Origin: Hyphomicrobiales bacterium
GTDB lineage: Bacteria > Pseudomonadota > Alphaproteobacteria > Rhizobiales > Rhizobiaceae
Assembly (NCBI GenBank): GCA_900466475.1
Contig: UBMI01000014.1
Coordinates: 248,001-312,000 of the forward strand
Direction of reading: 5' to 3'
Length of the DNA: 64,000 bases
Shown here: piece by piece, positions 41,017 to 50,191 of the stretch
Layout: each line of letters starts with the position of its first letter
Position numbering within the stretch: position 1 is the stretch's first letter
Program-made: the position numbers and the translations under genes
Notes under the pieces: model-generated
What the model saw: the letters and a program-made list of their open reading frames with translations, nothing else
Databases searched by the model: none
What the model was told of the DNA's origin: nothing

Positions 41017-41673
41017 ATGACATCAGAGGCATCCGACGGCAAGATGAATGAAGGGGCAGCCGATTTTGCGGCTGACTTCGGCCGTCTTGCTGCCGGCATG
41101 CTGGAGAATGCGCGTGCTTTCCCCGTTCATCCGTTGATGGCGCATCCGGCTGCCGCATTTGCCGCTGCCACGGCGATCGGCTTCGGCATTTCCACGCAGA
41201 TGGCCGGCGTTTTCTTCGGTGCGCTGAAGGGCGCGCTTGAAACGGCGAACCTCGCGGCCGCAGCGCTCGATGAAACGCCGCCGGACGAAGAAACACCCGA
41301 GATGGATATCCGTCCGGAAAATATTCGCCCGGCAGAAACGGCTGCACCGGTTCGCAAGGCTGCAAAGCCGAAGCTGACGGTGGTTTCCAGCAAGGCCCCG
41401 GCAACGGAAGCGGCGAAGCCGACGGTTGCCAAGGCGAAGCCCGCCGCAAGGTCCAGGAAGGCTGACGATCTGAAACTGATCGCCGGGATCGGCCCGAAAC
41501 TGGAGCAGGTGCTGAACAAGAGAGGCATCCGCACCTTTGCCGATGTCGCGGCATGGAACGATCAGGACGTTGCGAGCCTGGACTCCGAACTCGGCGTCGA
41601 CGGCCGTATCCTGCGTGACGACTGGGTCGGCCAGGCCAAGGTGTTGGCGACACGGGGCCGCAGGAAGAAGTAG
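41017..41673 (+). CDS. Complex I operon-encoded protein with a NuoE-like C-terminal domain
   Basis: A 218-residue protein starting 4 bases after the nuoF stop. Residues 12-85 are Ala-rich with a moderately hydrophobic stretch (HPAAAFAAATAIGFGISTQMAGVFF) that could be a membrane helix. Residues 86-148 are an acidic then Lys/Ala/Pro-rich linker. Residues 150-212 (DDLKLIAGIGPKLEQVL, GIRTFADVAAW, GRILRDDWVGQAKVLA) align with NuoE 304-367 at about half of all positions without gaps. This is not a standard Nuo subunit. A duplicated docking domain or an accessory or assembly factor is a reasonable inference. Confidence 0.82.
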   Translation: MTSEASDGKMNEGAADFAADFGRLAAGMLENARAFPVHPLMAHPAAAFAAATAIGFGISTQMAGVFFGALKGALETANLAAAALDETPPDEETPEMDIRPENIRPAETAAPVRKAAKPKLTVVSSKAPATEAAKPTVAKAKPAARSRKADDLKLIAGIGPKLEQVLNKRGIRTFADVAAWNDQDVASLDSELGVDGRILRDDWVGQAKVLATRGRRKK

Positions 41674-41897
41674 GTTTCCGGCCCCGGGCAATGGCCGGCG
41701 GAATGGCATATCGATCGGCGGGGCAGGGCCTCGGGTCGCAATGCCGATGGCGGGTTTCGGGTCTCGGAGCCGGCGAAAAGAGAATTTGGGCAATACCAGC
41801 GCCAGGACGGACGAAATGTCTGCCTTGGCAATATGGATGTTGCAAAAATAGGTTTGTTTGCCGGTATCCGGCGAATGGGAAACAGGACTGAGTGACG

Positions 41898-43979
41898 ATG
41901 GCAAAACTGAAGATTGACGGCAACGAGATCGAAGTTCCGGATCATTACACGCTGATTCAGGCGTGCGAAGAAGCCGGCGCTGAAGTTCCGCGCTTCTGCT
42001 TCCATGAGCGTCTGTCTGTTGCCGGCAATTGCCGCATGTGCCTCGTCGAGGTCAAGGGTGGCCCGCCGAAGCCGCAGGCTTCCTGCGCCATGGGCGTGCG
42101 CGATATCCGCGGCGGCCCGAACGGCGAACTGCCTGAAGTCTTCACCAACACGCCGATGGTCAAGAAGGCCCGTGAAGGCGTTATGGAATTCCTGCTGATC
42201 AATCATCCGCTGGATTGCCCGATCTGCGACCAGGGCGGCGAATGCGACCTGCAGGACCAGGCCATGGCCTTCGGTATCGATACCTCGCGCTATCAGGAAG
42301 ACAAGCGCGCCGTCGAAGACAAGTACATTGGCCCGCTCGTCAAGACGGTCATGAACCGCTGCATTCACTGCACGCGTTGCGTCCGCTTCACGACGGAAGT
42401 GGCCGGCATTTCCGAGCTTGGCCTGATCGGCCGCGGCGAGGACGCCGAGATCACCACCTATCTCGAGCAGGCCATGACCTCCGAGCTGCAGGGCAACGTC
42501 GTTGATCTTTGCCCGGTCGGTGCTTTGACCTCCAAGCCCTTCGCCTTCACGGCCCGTCCGTGGGAACTGAACAAGACCGAATCGATCGACGTCATGGACG
42601 CCGTCGGCTCGGCGATCCGCGTTGATACCCGCGGCCGCGAGGTCATGCGCATCCTGCCGCGAATCAATGAGGCGGTGAATGAAGAGTGGATCTCCGACAA
42701 GACCCGTCATGTCTGGGACGGCCTGAAGACGCAGCGCCTCGACCGGCCCTACGTCCGCAAAGACGGTCGCCTGCAGCCGGCGAGCTGGGGCGAAGCCTTC
42801 GGCGCCATCAAGTCGGCCGTTTCGGCAACCTCCGGCGACAAGATCGGCGCGATTGCCGGCGATCTCGCCTCGGTCGAAGAAATGTATGCGCTCTCCGAAC
42901 TGGTAAAGTCGCTGGGTTCCGAGAACCTCGACTGTCGCCAGGATGGGGCGGCACTTGATCCGTCGCTCGGCCGCGCAAGCTACCTTTTCAACCCGACCAT
43001 CGCGGGCATTGAACAGGCTGACGCGCTGCTTATCATCGGCGCCAATCCGCGCTTCGAAGCGGCTATCCTCAACGCCCGCATCCGCAAGCGTTATCGTCGC
43101 GGCGGTTTTCCGATCGGCGTGATCGGTGAGGGCGGTGAGATGCGTTACAAGTATGATTATCTCGGCGCAGGCCCGGATACGCTGAAGGACATTCTCGACG
43201 GCGGCCACGCCTTCGCCGAAGTCCTCTCCAAGGCTTCCAAGCCGATGATCATCATCGGCCAGGGTGCGCTGACCCGCACGGATGGTGCTGGCGTTCTCGC
43301 AACTGCCGCCAAGCTCGCTGTCAATGTCGGCGCAATCGCCGAAGGCTGGAACGGCTTTGCTGTGCTGCACACCGCAGCATCGCGCGTCGGCGGCCTCGAC
43401 CTCGGCTTCGTGCCGGGTGCCAAGGGCGTCAATGCCGCCGAGATGCTGAAGACCATGGACGTGCTCTTCCTGCTCGGCGCCGACGAATTTGATGTCTCGG
43501 CGAGGGCTGCGAAGTTCACCGTCTATATCGGCTCGCATGGCGACAATGGTGCGCATGGCGCCGACGTCATCCTGCCGGCCGCCGCCTATACGGAAAAGTC
43601 CGGCACCTGGGTCAACACCGAAGGCCGCGTCCAGATGGGCAACCGCGCCGGTTTCGCACCGGGCGACGCCCGCGAAGACTGGGCGATCATTCGTGCTCTT
43701 TCCGACGTGCTCGGCAAGAAGCTTCCCTTTGATTCTCTCGGCGAATTGCGCGGCAAGCTCTATGCGGCATTCCCGCATTTTGCGGCCATCGACGAGATCG
43801 CCGAAGGCGATAGCGCCCAAATTGCCGCACTGGCGAAAAAAGCCGGTAAGATGAACAAATCCGGGTTTGCGTCGCCGGTCAAAGACTTCTATTTGACGAA
43901 CCCGATAGCGCGCGCCTCGGCTGTCATGGCCGAGTGCTCGGCGTTGGCCCGCAACAATTTCAAAGTCGCGGCAGAGTAA
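41898..43979 (+). CDS. nuoG: NADH-quinone oxidoreductase subunit G
   Basis: The large iron-sulfur subunit. Residues 1-80 form the 2Fe-2S N1b domain (VPRFCFHERLSVAGNCRMCLVEV). Next come the His/Cys ligands of N5 (HPLDCPICDQGGECDLQD) and those of N4 (NRCIHCTRCVRF and NVVDLCPVGALTSKP), then a molybdopterin-oxidoreductase-like region to the end. ATG 41898 gives 693 residues. A GTG at 41892 lies closer to AGGA and could be used, adding two residues. A 224-base gap without a gene precedes it, so a second promoter is possible. Confidence 0.97.
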   Translation: MAKLKIDGNEIEVPDHYTLIQACEEAGAEVPRFCFHERLSVAGNCRMCLVEVKGGPPKPQASCAMGVRDIRGGPNGELPEVFTNTPMVKKAREGVMEFLLINHPLDCPICDQGGECDLQDQAMAFGIDTSRYQEDKRAVEDKYIGPLVKTVMNRCIHCTRCVRFTTEVAGISELGLIGRGEDAEITTYLEQAMTSELQGNVVDLCPVGALTSKPFAFTARPWELNKTESIDVMDAVGSAIRVDTRGREVMRILPRINEAVNEEWISDKTRHVWDGLKTQRLDRPYVRKDGRLQPASWGEAFGAIKSAVSATSGDKIGAIAGDLASVEEMYALSELVKSLGSENLDCRQDGAALDPSLGRASYLFNPTIAGIEQADALLIIGANPRFEAAILNARIRKRYRRGGFPIGVIGEGGEMRYKYDYLGAGPDTLKDILDGGHAFAEVLSKASKPMIIIGQGALTRTDGAGVLATAAKLAVNVGAIAEGWNGFAVLHTAASRVGGLDLGFVPGAKGVNAAEMLKTMDVLFLLGADEFDVSARAAKFTVYIGSHGDNGAHGADVILPAAAYTEKSGTWVNTEGRVQMGNRAGFAPGDAREDWAIIRALSDVLGKKLPFDSLGELRGKLYAAFPHFAAIDEIAEGDSAQIAALAKKAGKMNKSGFASPVKDFYLTNPIARASAVMAECSALARNNFKVAAE

Positions 43980-43991
43980 GGGCAGGAACTC

Positions 43992-45038
43992 ATGGATTCT
44001 TTCTTCTCGACCTATGTCTGGCCGGCGATCATCATGATCGGTCAGTCACTGCTGCTGCTCGTCTGCCTGCTGGTCTTCATCGCTTACGTCCTTCTTGCCG
44101 ACCGCAAGATCTGGGCCGCCGTCCAGCTGCGCCGCGGCCCGAACGTCGTCGGTCCTTTCGGTCTGTTCCAGTCCTTCGCTGACCTCTTGAAGTTCGTCTT
44201 CAAGGAACCGGTCATTCCGGCCGGCGCCAACAAGGCGGTCTTCCTTCTTGCCCCGCTCGTGACCGTGCTTCTGGCGCTGTCGACCTGGGCGGTCGTGCCG
44301 CTCGCAGATGGCTGGGTCATTGCCAACATCAATGTCGGCATCCTCTATATCTTTGCGATCTCTTCGCTCGAAGTGTACGGCATCATCATGGGTGGCTGGG
44401 CTTCGAACTCGAAGTACCCGTTCCTCGGTGCGCTGCGCTCCGCAGCGCAGATGGTGTCCTACGAAGTCTCGATCGGCTTCGTCATCGTCACTGTCCTTCT
44501 CTGCGTCGGTTCGCTGAACCTGACGGACATCGTCAATGCCCAGCGCACCGGTCTCGGCACCATGATCGGCCTGCCGAACTCGTTCCTCGACTGGCACTGG
44601 CTGGCGCTGTTCCCGATGTTCGTCGTCTTCTTCATCTCCGCACTTGCCGAGACGAACCGCCCGCCCTTCGACCTTCCGGAAGCAGAATCCGAACTCGTCG
44701 CCGGCTTCATGGTCGAATACGGCTCGGCTCCGTACATGATGTTCATGCTCGGCGAATATGCGGCCGTCGTCCTGATGTGCTCGCTGACGACCATCCTCTT
44801 CCTGGGGGGCTGGCTGCCGCCGGTCGATTTCTGGCTCATCAACTGGGTGCCGGGCATCATCTGGTTCATGCTGAAGGCATGCCTGGTGTTCTTCATGTTC
44901 GCCATGGTCAAGGCTTTCGTGCCCCGTTACCGCTACGACCAGCTCATGCGCCTCGGCTGGAAGGTCTTCCTGCCGCTGTCGCTCGCCATGGTCATCATCG
45001 TTGCATTCGTGCTGAAACTGACGGGATGGGCAGGCTGA
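43992..45038 (+). CDS. nuoH: NADH-quinone oxidoreductase subunit H
   Basis: The membrane subunit at the junction of the two arms, completing the quinone site. The 348 residues have about eight helices. Conserved loops are DRKIWAAVQLRRGPNVVGPFGLFQSFADLLKFV, SSLEVYGIIMGGWASNSKYPFLGALRSAAQMVSYE and ETNRPPFDLPEAESELVAGFMVEYGSAPYMMFM. AAGGGCAGGAA precedes the ATG. It is 12 bases after nuoG. Confidence 0.98.
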   Translation: MDSFFSTYVWPAIIMIGQSLLLLVCLLVFIAYVLLADRKIWAAVQLRRGPNVVGPFGLFQSFADLLKFVFKEPVIPAGANKAVFLLAPLVTVLLALSTWAVVPLADGWVIANINVGILYIFAISSLEVYGIIMGGWASNSKYPFLGALRSAAQMVSYEVSIGFVIVTVLLCVGSLNLTDIVNAQRTGLGTMIGLPNSFLDWHWLALFPMFVVFFISALAETNRPPFDLPEAESELVAGFMVEYGSAPYMMFMLGEYAAVVLMCSLTTILFLGGWLPPVDFWLINWVPGIIWFMLKACLVFFMFAMVKAFVPRYRYDQLMRLGWKVFLPLSLAMVIIVAFVLKLTGWAG

Positions 45039-45074
45039 TGTCCAACCTCGTTTCCGGCAAAATTGGAGAATAAG

Positions 45075-45566
45075 ATGGGAAGCCTGTCCGCCTCCATCAA
45101 CTCGCTCTTCCTGAAGGAATTCGTCGGCGCTTTCTTCCTGTCGATGCGCTACTTCTTCAAGCAGAAGGCGACGATCAACTATCCCTTCGAAAAGGGTCCG
45201 GTCAGCCCGCGCTTCCGCGGCGAGCATGCTCTGCGCCGTTACCCGAACGGTGAAGAGCGCTGCATCGCCTGTAAGCTGTGCGAAGCGATCTGTCCCGCTC
45301 AGGCGATCACCATCGAAGCCGGCCCGCGCCGCAATGACGGCACACGCCGGACGGTGCGCTACGACATCGACATGGTGAAGTGCATCTATTGCGGCTTCTG
45401 CCAGGAGGCTTGCCCCGTCGATGCGATCGTCGAAGGCCCGAATTTCGAATTCGCCACCGAGACCCGCGAAGAGCTCTACTTCGACAAGCAGAGGCTTCTC
45501 GAAAACGGCGACCGGTGGGAGCGTGAAATCGCCCGCAACATGGCGATCGACGCGCCCTATCGTTGA
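45075..45566 (+). CDS. nuoI: NADH-quinone oxidoreductase subunit I
   Basis: An 8Fe ferredoxin-like subunit carrying clusters N6a and N6b. ATG 45075 after TTGGAG gives 163 residues; an earlier in-frame TTG at 45063 is unlikely. The two cluster motifs are CIACKLCEAICPAQAI and CIYCGFCQEACPVDAI. The N-terminal amphipathic helix region (LFLKEFVGAFFLSMRYFF) anchors it to the membrane arm. Confidence 0.98.
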   Translation: MGSLSASINSLFLKEFVGAFFLSMRYFFKQKATINYPFEKGPVSPRFRGEHALRRYPNGEERCIACKLCEAICPAQAITIEAGPRRNDGTRRTVRYDIDMVKCIYCGFCQEACPVDAIVEGPNFEFATETREELYFDKQRLLENGDRWEREIARNMAIDAPYR

Positions 45567-45660
45567 TTGAAATTTGAAATGCCGCGGGAAGGGTGCTCAA
45601 CGCCCGCCGCGGTCAACATGCACCGGGGCTTTGTCAGCGAATGCTGTGCGAAGTCCTATC

Positions 45661-45684
45661 GGGCAGGGAAACTCCCGGCTGCCC
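45661..45684 (+). other. Hairpin in the nuoI-nuoJ gap
   Basis: GGGCAG and CTGCCC flank a 12-base loop in the 143-base gap between nuoI and nuoJ, one of the few real spacers in the operon. It could be an RNA-processing site that adjusts subunit ratios. No T-run suggests termination. Confidence 0.35.
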
Positions 45685-45709
45685 GGGGGAAGATGAAAAA
45701 GGCACCAAC

Positions 45710-46327
45710 ATGGGTCTGCAGGCTCTATTTTTCTATCTTTTCGCCTTTGTCGCGATAGCGTCGGCGTTCATGGTCATCTGGGCGAAGAACCCGGTTCACT
45801 CGGTTCTGTTCCTGATCCTGGTGTTCTTCAATGCAGCCGGTCTCTTCCTGCTGCTGGGTGCAGAATTCCTGGCGATGATCCTGCTCGTCGTCTATGTGGG
45901 CGCGGTCGCGGTTCTCTTCCTCTTCGTGGTGATGATGCTTGACATCGACTTCACCGAGCTTCGCGCCGGTGTTCTCGAATATGCGCCGATCGGCGCGCTG
46001 ATCGGTCTCATCCTCGCAGCCGAACTCATCGTCGTCGTCGGCGGCAGCGCGATCTCGCCCGAGATTGCCAAGACCGTCGCCATGCCGATCCCGGCGCTGA
46101 CCGAACGCACCAATACGGCGGCACTCGGCGACGTGCTCTATACGAACTACGTCTACTTCTTCGAGATCGCCGGTCTGGTCCTGCTGGTCGCCATGATCGG
46201 CGCGATCGTGCTGACGCTGAAGCATCGCACCAATATCAAGCGGCAGAATATCGCCCGCCAGGTTGCCCGCACGCCTGCCACCGCCGTCGAGGTGATCAAG
46301 GTCAAGCCGGGCCAGGGCGTAAGCTGA
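45710..46327 (+). CDS. nuoJ: NADH-quinone oxidoreductase subunit J
   Basis: A membrane subunit with five helices. ATG 45710 gives 205 residues (MGLQALFFYLFAFVAIASA); the open frame to 45593 lacks similarity. The pi-bulge helix 3 region is FLAMILLVVYVGAVAVLFLFVVMMLDID, where rotation in the enzyme cycle is known to occur. AAAAAGG precedes the start. Confidence 0.97.
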   Translation: MGLQALFFYLFAFVAIASAFMVIWAKNPVHSVLFLILVFFNAAGLFLLLGAEFLAMILLVVYVGAVAVLFLFVVMMLDIDFTELRAGVLEYAPIGALIGLILAAELIVVVGGSAISPEIAKTVAMPIPALTERTNTAALGDVLYTNYVYFFEIAGLVLLVAMIGAIVLTLKHRTNIKRQNIARQVARTPATAVEVIKVKPGQGVS

Positions 46328-46352
46328 GCCGAGAGGTCAAGGAACAAAGAAC

Positions 46353-46661
46353 ATGGTCATCGGACTTTCCCATTATCTCACGGTCAGCGCCATCCTCTTC
46401 ACGATCGGCATCTTCGGCATCTTCCTGAACCGGAAGAACATCATCGTCATCCTGATGTCGGTCGAATTGATCCTGCTGGCGGTCAACATCAACATGGTCG
46501 CCTTCTCGTCGTTCCTCAACGACATCGTCGGCCAGGTGTTCGCACTGTTCATTCTGACCGTTGCTGCTGCTGAAGCGGCGATCGGTCTTGCAATTCTCGT
46601 TGTCTTCTACCGCAACCGCGGTTCGATCGCGGTCGAAGACGTCAATATGATGAAGGGCTGA
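46353..46661 (+). CDS. nuoK: NADH-quinone oxidoreductase subunit K
   Basis: A three-helix membrane subunit of 102 residues. The conserved glutamates for proton transfer are visible in LMSVELILLAVNINMVAF and LTVAAAEAAIGLAILVVFYR. TCAAGGAACAAAG precedes the start and nuoL follows 7 bases later. Confidence 0.98.
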   Translation: MVIGLSHYLTVSAILFTIGIFGIFLNRKNIIVILMSVELILLAVNINMVAFSSFLNDIVGQVFALFILTVAAAEAAIGLAILVVFYRNRGSIAVEDVNMMKG

Positions 46662-46668
46662 GCGGCTC

Positions 46669-48666
46669 ATGTTCCTCTATAAGGCTATCGTCTTCCTTCC
46701 CCTGATCGGCGCGATCATCGCTGGCCTCTTCGGCCGTGCGATCGGCGCCAAGGCGTCGGAATATGTCACCAGCGGCCTGATGATCGTCGCCGCCATCCTG
46801 TCCTGGGTCGTCTTCTTCACGGTTGCGCTCGGCCATCCAGAGGGCGTGATCAAGGTCGAGGTTCTGCGCTGGATCCAGTCCGGCGGCATCGATGTCTCCT
46901 GGTCGCTGCGCGTCGATACGCTGACCTCGGTCATGCTGATCGTCGTCAATACTGTTTCGACACTCGTGCACATTTACTCGATCGGTTACATGCATACCGA
47001 TCCGCACCGTCCGCGTTTCTTCGCCTATCTCTCGCTCTTCACCTTCGCCATGCTTATGCTGGTGACGTCCGACAACCTCGCCCAGATGTTCTTCGGCTGG
47101 GAAGGCGTTGGTCTGGCCTCGTATCTGCTGATCGGCTTCTGGTATAAGAAGCCTTCGGCATCGGCTGCTGCAATGAAGGCCTTCATCGTCAACCGCGTCG
47201 GCGACTTCGGTTTCGTGCTCGGTATTGCCACCGTCTTTGTGCTGTTCGGCTCGATCAACCTCGACACGATCTTCGCCAATGCTTCGACCTTCGCTCCGGC
47301 TGAAGGCGGCGGTGAAGCCGGCGAGGTGATCCTGAACCTCTTCGGCATGCATCTCGACAAGGCTCATGCGCTGACCGGCGCCTGCCTGCTGCTCTTCATG
47401 GGCGCGATGGGTAAGTCGGCGCAGTTCCTGCTGCACACCTGGCTGCCGGACGCCATGGAAGGCCCGACGCCGGTTTCCGCACTCATCCATGCCGCAACCA
47501 TGGTGACCGCCGGCGTCTTCCTCGTCGCCCGCATGTCGCCGATCTTCGAACTCTCGCATGATGCGCTCGTCGTCGTGACGATCATCGGCGCAATCACCGC
47601 ATTCTTCGCGGCGACCGTCGGCCTCGTGCAAAACGACATCAAGCGCGTCATCGCTTACTCGACCTGCTCGCAGCTCGGTTACATGTTCGTCGCTCTCGGC
47701 GTCGGTGCCTATGGCGCGGCAATCTTCCACCTCTTCACGCATGCCTTCTTCAAGGCTCTGCTCTTCCTCTGCGCCGGTTCGGTTATCCACGCCGTCGACG
47801 GTGAGCAGGACATGCGCTACATGGGTGGCCTGCGTCCGCACATCAAGGTGACGTTCTGGATGATGATGATCGGCACGCTGGCGATTACCGGTGTCGGCAT
47901 TCCCTTCACCCCGATCGGCTTTGCCGGCTTCTTCTCGAAGGACGTCATCATCGAGGCCGCCTATGCGTCGCACTCGCCGGTCGCTGGCTTTGCCTTCACA
48001 CTGCTGGTCATCGCTGCTCTCTTCACGAGCTTCTATTCCTGGCGTCTGATCTTCATGACCTTCTTCGGCAAGCCGCGTGCTTCCCACGAAGTCATGCATC
48101 ACGTCCACGAATCGCCGCAGGTCATGCTGGTGCCGCTCTACATCCTCGCCATCGGCGCGGTTGTTGCCGGCTTCCTCTTCGAAGGCCGCTTCTACGGCGA
48201 GGAGTATGCCGAGTTCTGGAAGGGTGCGCTCTTCACAGGCGCCGAGAACGAACTGGTGGAAGAGTTCCATCACGTTCCGGCCTGGGTCGGTCTCAGCCCC
48301 CTCATTGCCATGCTGCTCGGCTTCGTGATCGCCTGGTACATGTACATCAAGTCGCCCTCGACGCCGCGCAAGCTCGCCGAGCAGCATCGTGTGCTTTACC
48401 AGTTCCTGCTCAACAAATGGTACTTCGACGAACTCTACGACTTCCTCTTCGTCCGCACTGCCAAGGCGCTTGGCAACTTCCTGTGGAAGAAGGGTGACGT
48501 CGGTGTCATCGATACCTACGGTCCGAACGGCGTCGCTGCTCGCGTGGTCAACGTCACTGATCGCGTCGTGCGCCTGCAGACCGGTTACCTCTATCACTAC
48601 GCCTTCGCGATGCTGATCGGCATTGCGGCGCTCGTTACCTGGATGATGCTCGGGAGTTCCTTCTGA
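46669..48666 (+). CDS. nuoL: NADH-quinone oxidoreductase subunit L
   Basis: The distal antiporter-like proton pump subunit with the long lateral helix. The 665 residues include the channel glutamate in MFFGWEGVGLASYLLIGFW, lysines in FLLHTWLPDAMEGPTPVSALIHAATMV, the VGLVQNDIKRVIAYSTCSQLGYM helix and a C-terminal amphipathic region. The stop TGA shares its last base with the nuoM ATG. Confidence 0.98.
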   Translation: MFLYKAIVFLPLIGAIIAGLFGRAIGAKASEYVTSGLMIVAAILSWVVFFTVALGHPEGVIKVEVLRWIQSGGIDVSWSLRVDTLTSVMLIVVNTVSTLVHIYSIGYMHTDPHRPRFFAYLSLFTFAMLMLVTSDNLAQMFFGWEGVGLASYLLIGFWYKKPSASAAAMKAFIVNRVGDFGFVLGIATVFVLFGSINLDTIFANASTFAPAEGGGEAGEVILNLFGMHLDKAHALTGACLLLFMGAMGKSAQFLLHTWLPDAMEGPTPVSALIHAATMVTAGVFLVARMSPIFELSHDALVVVTIIGAITAFFAATVGLVQNDIKRVIAYSTCSQLGYMFVALGVGAYGAAIFHLFTHAFFKALLFLCAGSVIHAVDGEQDMRYMGGLRPHIKVTFWMMMIGTLAITGVGIPFTPIGFAGFFSKDVIIEAAYASHSPVAGFAFTLLVIAALFTSFYSWRLIFMTFFGKPRASHEVMHHVHESPQVMLVPLYILAIGAVVAGFLFEGRFYGEEYAEFWKGALFTGAENELVEEFHHVPAWVGLSPLIAMLLGFVIAWYMYIKSPSTPRKLAEQHRVLYQFLLNKWYFDELYDFLFVRTAKALGNFLWKKGDVGVIDTYGPNGVAARVVNVTDRVVRLQTGYLYHYAFAMLIGIAALVTWMMLGSSF

Positions 48667-50177
48667 TGACCGATTGGCCTATTCTTTCAACGGTCACCTT
48701 CCTGCCGCTCGTCGGCGTGGTGCTCCTGTTGCTGATGAACGGCGAAACCGAGAACGGTCGCAAGAACGTGCTGTGGATCTCCTTGATCACCACGGTCTTC
48801 ACCTTCATCGTCTCGCTCTTCATCTGGATCGGCTTCGATAACGCCAATCCGGGCTTCCAGATGATCGAGCAGCATAGCTGGCTCGGCACCGGCATCGGCT
48901 ACCATGTCGGCGTCGACGGCATCTCCATGCTGTTCATCATCCTCTCGACCTTCCTGATGCCCTTCTGCGTGCTCGCAAGCTGGCTCTCGATCGAGAAGCG
49001 ATTGAAGGAATACATGATCGCCTTCCTCATCCTCGAAGTGATGATGGTCGGTGTCTTCGTCTCGCTTGATATCGTTCTCTTCTACGTCTTCTTCGAAGGC
49101 GGCCTCATCCCGATGTTCCTGATCATCGGCGTCTGGGGTGGTGCGAACCGCGTCTATGCGAGCTACAAGTTCTTCCTCTACACGCTGCTTGGCTCGGTGC
49201 TGATGCTGCTCGCCATCATGGCCATGTACTGGCAGGCCGGCACGACCGATATCGCACAGCTTCTGGACTACAAGTTCCCGCCGGCGATGCAGACCTGGCT
49301 GTGGCTTGCCTTCTTCGCCTCCTTCGCGGTGAAGATGCCGATGTGGCCGGTCCACACCTGGCTCCCCGACGCGCACGTCCAGGCGCCGACGGCCGGTTCT
49401 GTCATCCTGGCAGGCGTGCTCCTGAAGCTCGGTGGCTACGGCCTGATCCGCTTCTCGATCGGCATGTTCCCGGTCGCATCAGATCATTTCGCGCCGCTGG
49501 TCTTCGCGCTCTCCGTCATCGCCATCATCTACACTTCGCTGGTCGCGATGATGCAGGACGACATCAAGAAGCTGATCGCCTATTCCTCGGTTGCTCACAT
49601 GGGCTACGTGACGATGGGTATCTTCGCTGCCAACGCGCAGGGCCTGCAGGGTTCGATCTTCCAGATGCTGTCGCACGGCATCGTCTCTGGCGCACTCTTC
49701 CTCTGCGTCGGCGTTGTCTATGACCGCACCCACACCCGTGAGATCGCGGCCTATGGCGGCCTGGTCAACAACATGCCGAAATACGCCGTCGCCCTCATGG
49801 TCTTCACCATGGCAAACGTCGGCCTTCCGGGCACGTCGGGCTTCATCGGCGAATTCTTGACGCTGATCGGCGTCTTCCGCGCCAATACCTGGGTTGCGCT
49901 CTTTGCCGCCACTGGCGTCATCCTTTCGGCCGCCTACGCGCTCTGGCTCTATCGCCGGGTGATCTTTGGCGCGCTGGAGAAGGAAAAGCTGAAGGCTCTG
50001 CTCGACCTTTCACCGCGTGAACAGATCATCCTTTACCCGATGATTGCGCTCACCATCTTCTTCGGTGTCTATCCGGCTCCGGTCTTCGATGCGACCGCAG
50101 CTTCCGTGGACCATCTGATCAACAGCTATTCGGCCGCAGTGCAGGCAGCGCAGAATGTTGCGCTGTCCATGAAATGA
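48666..50177 (+). CDS. nuoM: NADH-quinone oxidoreductase subunit M
   Basis: The second antiporter-like proton pump subunit, 503 residues. Channel residues appear in FVFFEGGLIPMFLIIGVWGG (glutamate), AVKMPMWPVHTWLPDAHVQAPTAGSVILAG (lysine) and MMQDDIKKLIAYSSVAHMGYV. The start overlaps the nuoL stop by one base, so the two are coupled. Confidence 0.98.
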   Translation: MTDWPILSTVTFLPLVGVVLLLLMNGETENGRKNVLWISLITTVFTFIVSLFIWIGFDNANPGFQMIEQHSWLGTGIGYHVGVDGISMLFIILSTFLMPFCVLASWLSIEKRLKEYMIAFLILEVMMVGVFVSLDIVLFYVFFEGGLIPMFLIIGVWGGANRVYASYKFFLYTLLGSVLMLLAIMAMYWQAGTTDIAQLLDYKFPPAMQTWLWLAFFASFAVKMPMWPVHTWLPDAHVQAPTAGSVILAGVLLKLGGYGLIRFSIGMFPVASDHFAPLVFALSVIAIIYTSLVAMMQDDIKKLIAYSSVAHMGYVTMGIFAANAQGLQGSIFQMLSHGIVSGALFLCVGVVYDRTHTREIAAYGGLVNNMPKYAVALMVFTMANVGLPGTSGFIGEFLTLIGVFRANTWVALFAATGVILSAAYALWLYRRVIFGALEKEKLKALLDLSPREQIILYPMIALTIFFGVYPAPVFDATAASVDHLINSYSAAVQAAQNVALSMK

Positions 50178-50191
50178 CGGGACTTTAGGAC

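Noticed and set aside
41562..43820. A 752-codon frame antisense to nuoG
   Set aside because: Mirror of nuoG; no motif or ribosome-binding site. The same applies to the long frames antisense to nuoD, nuoL and dnaE.
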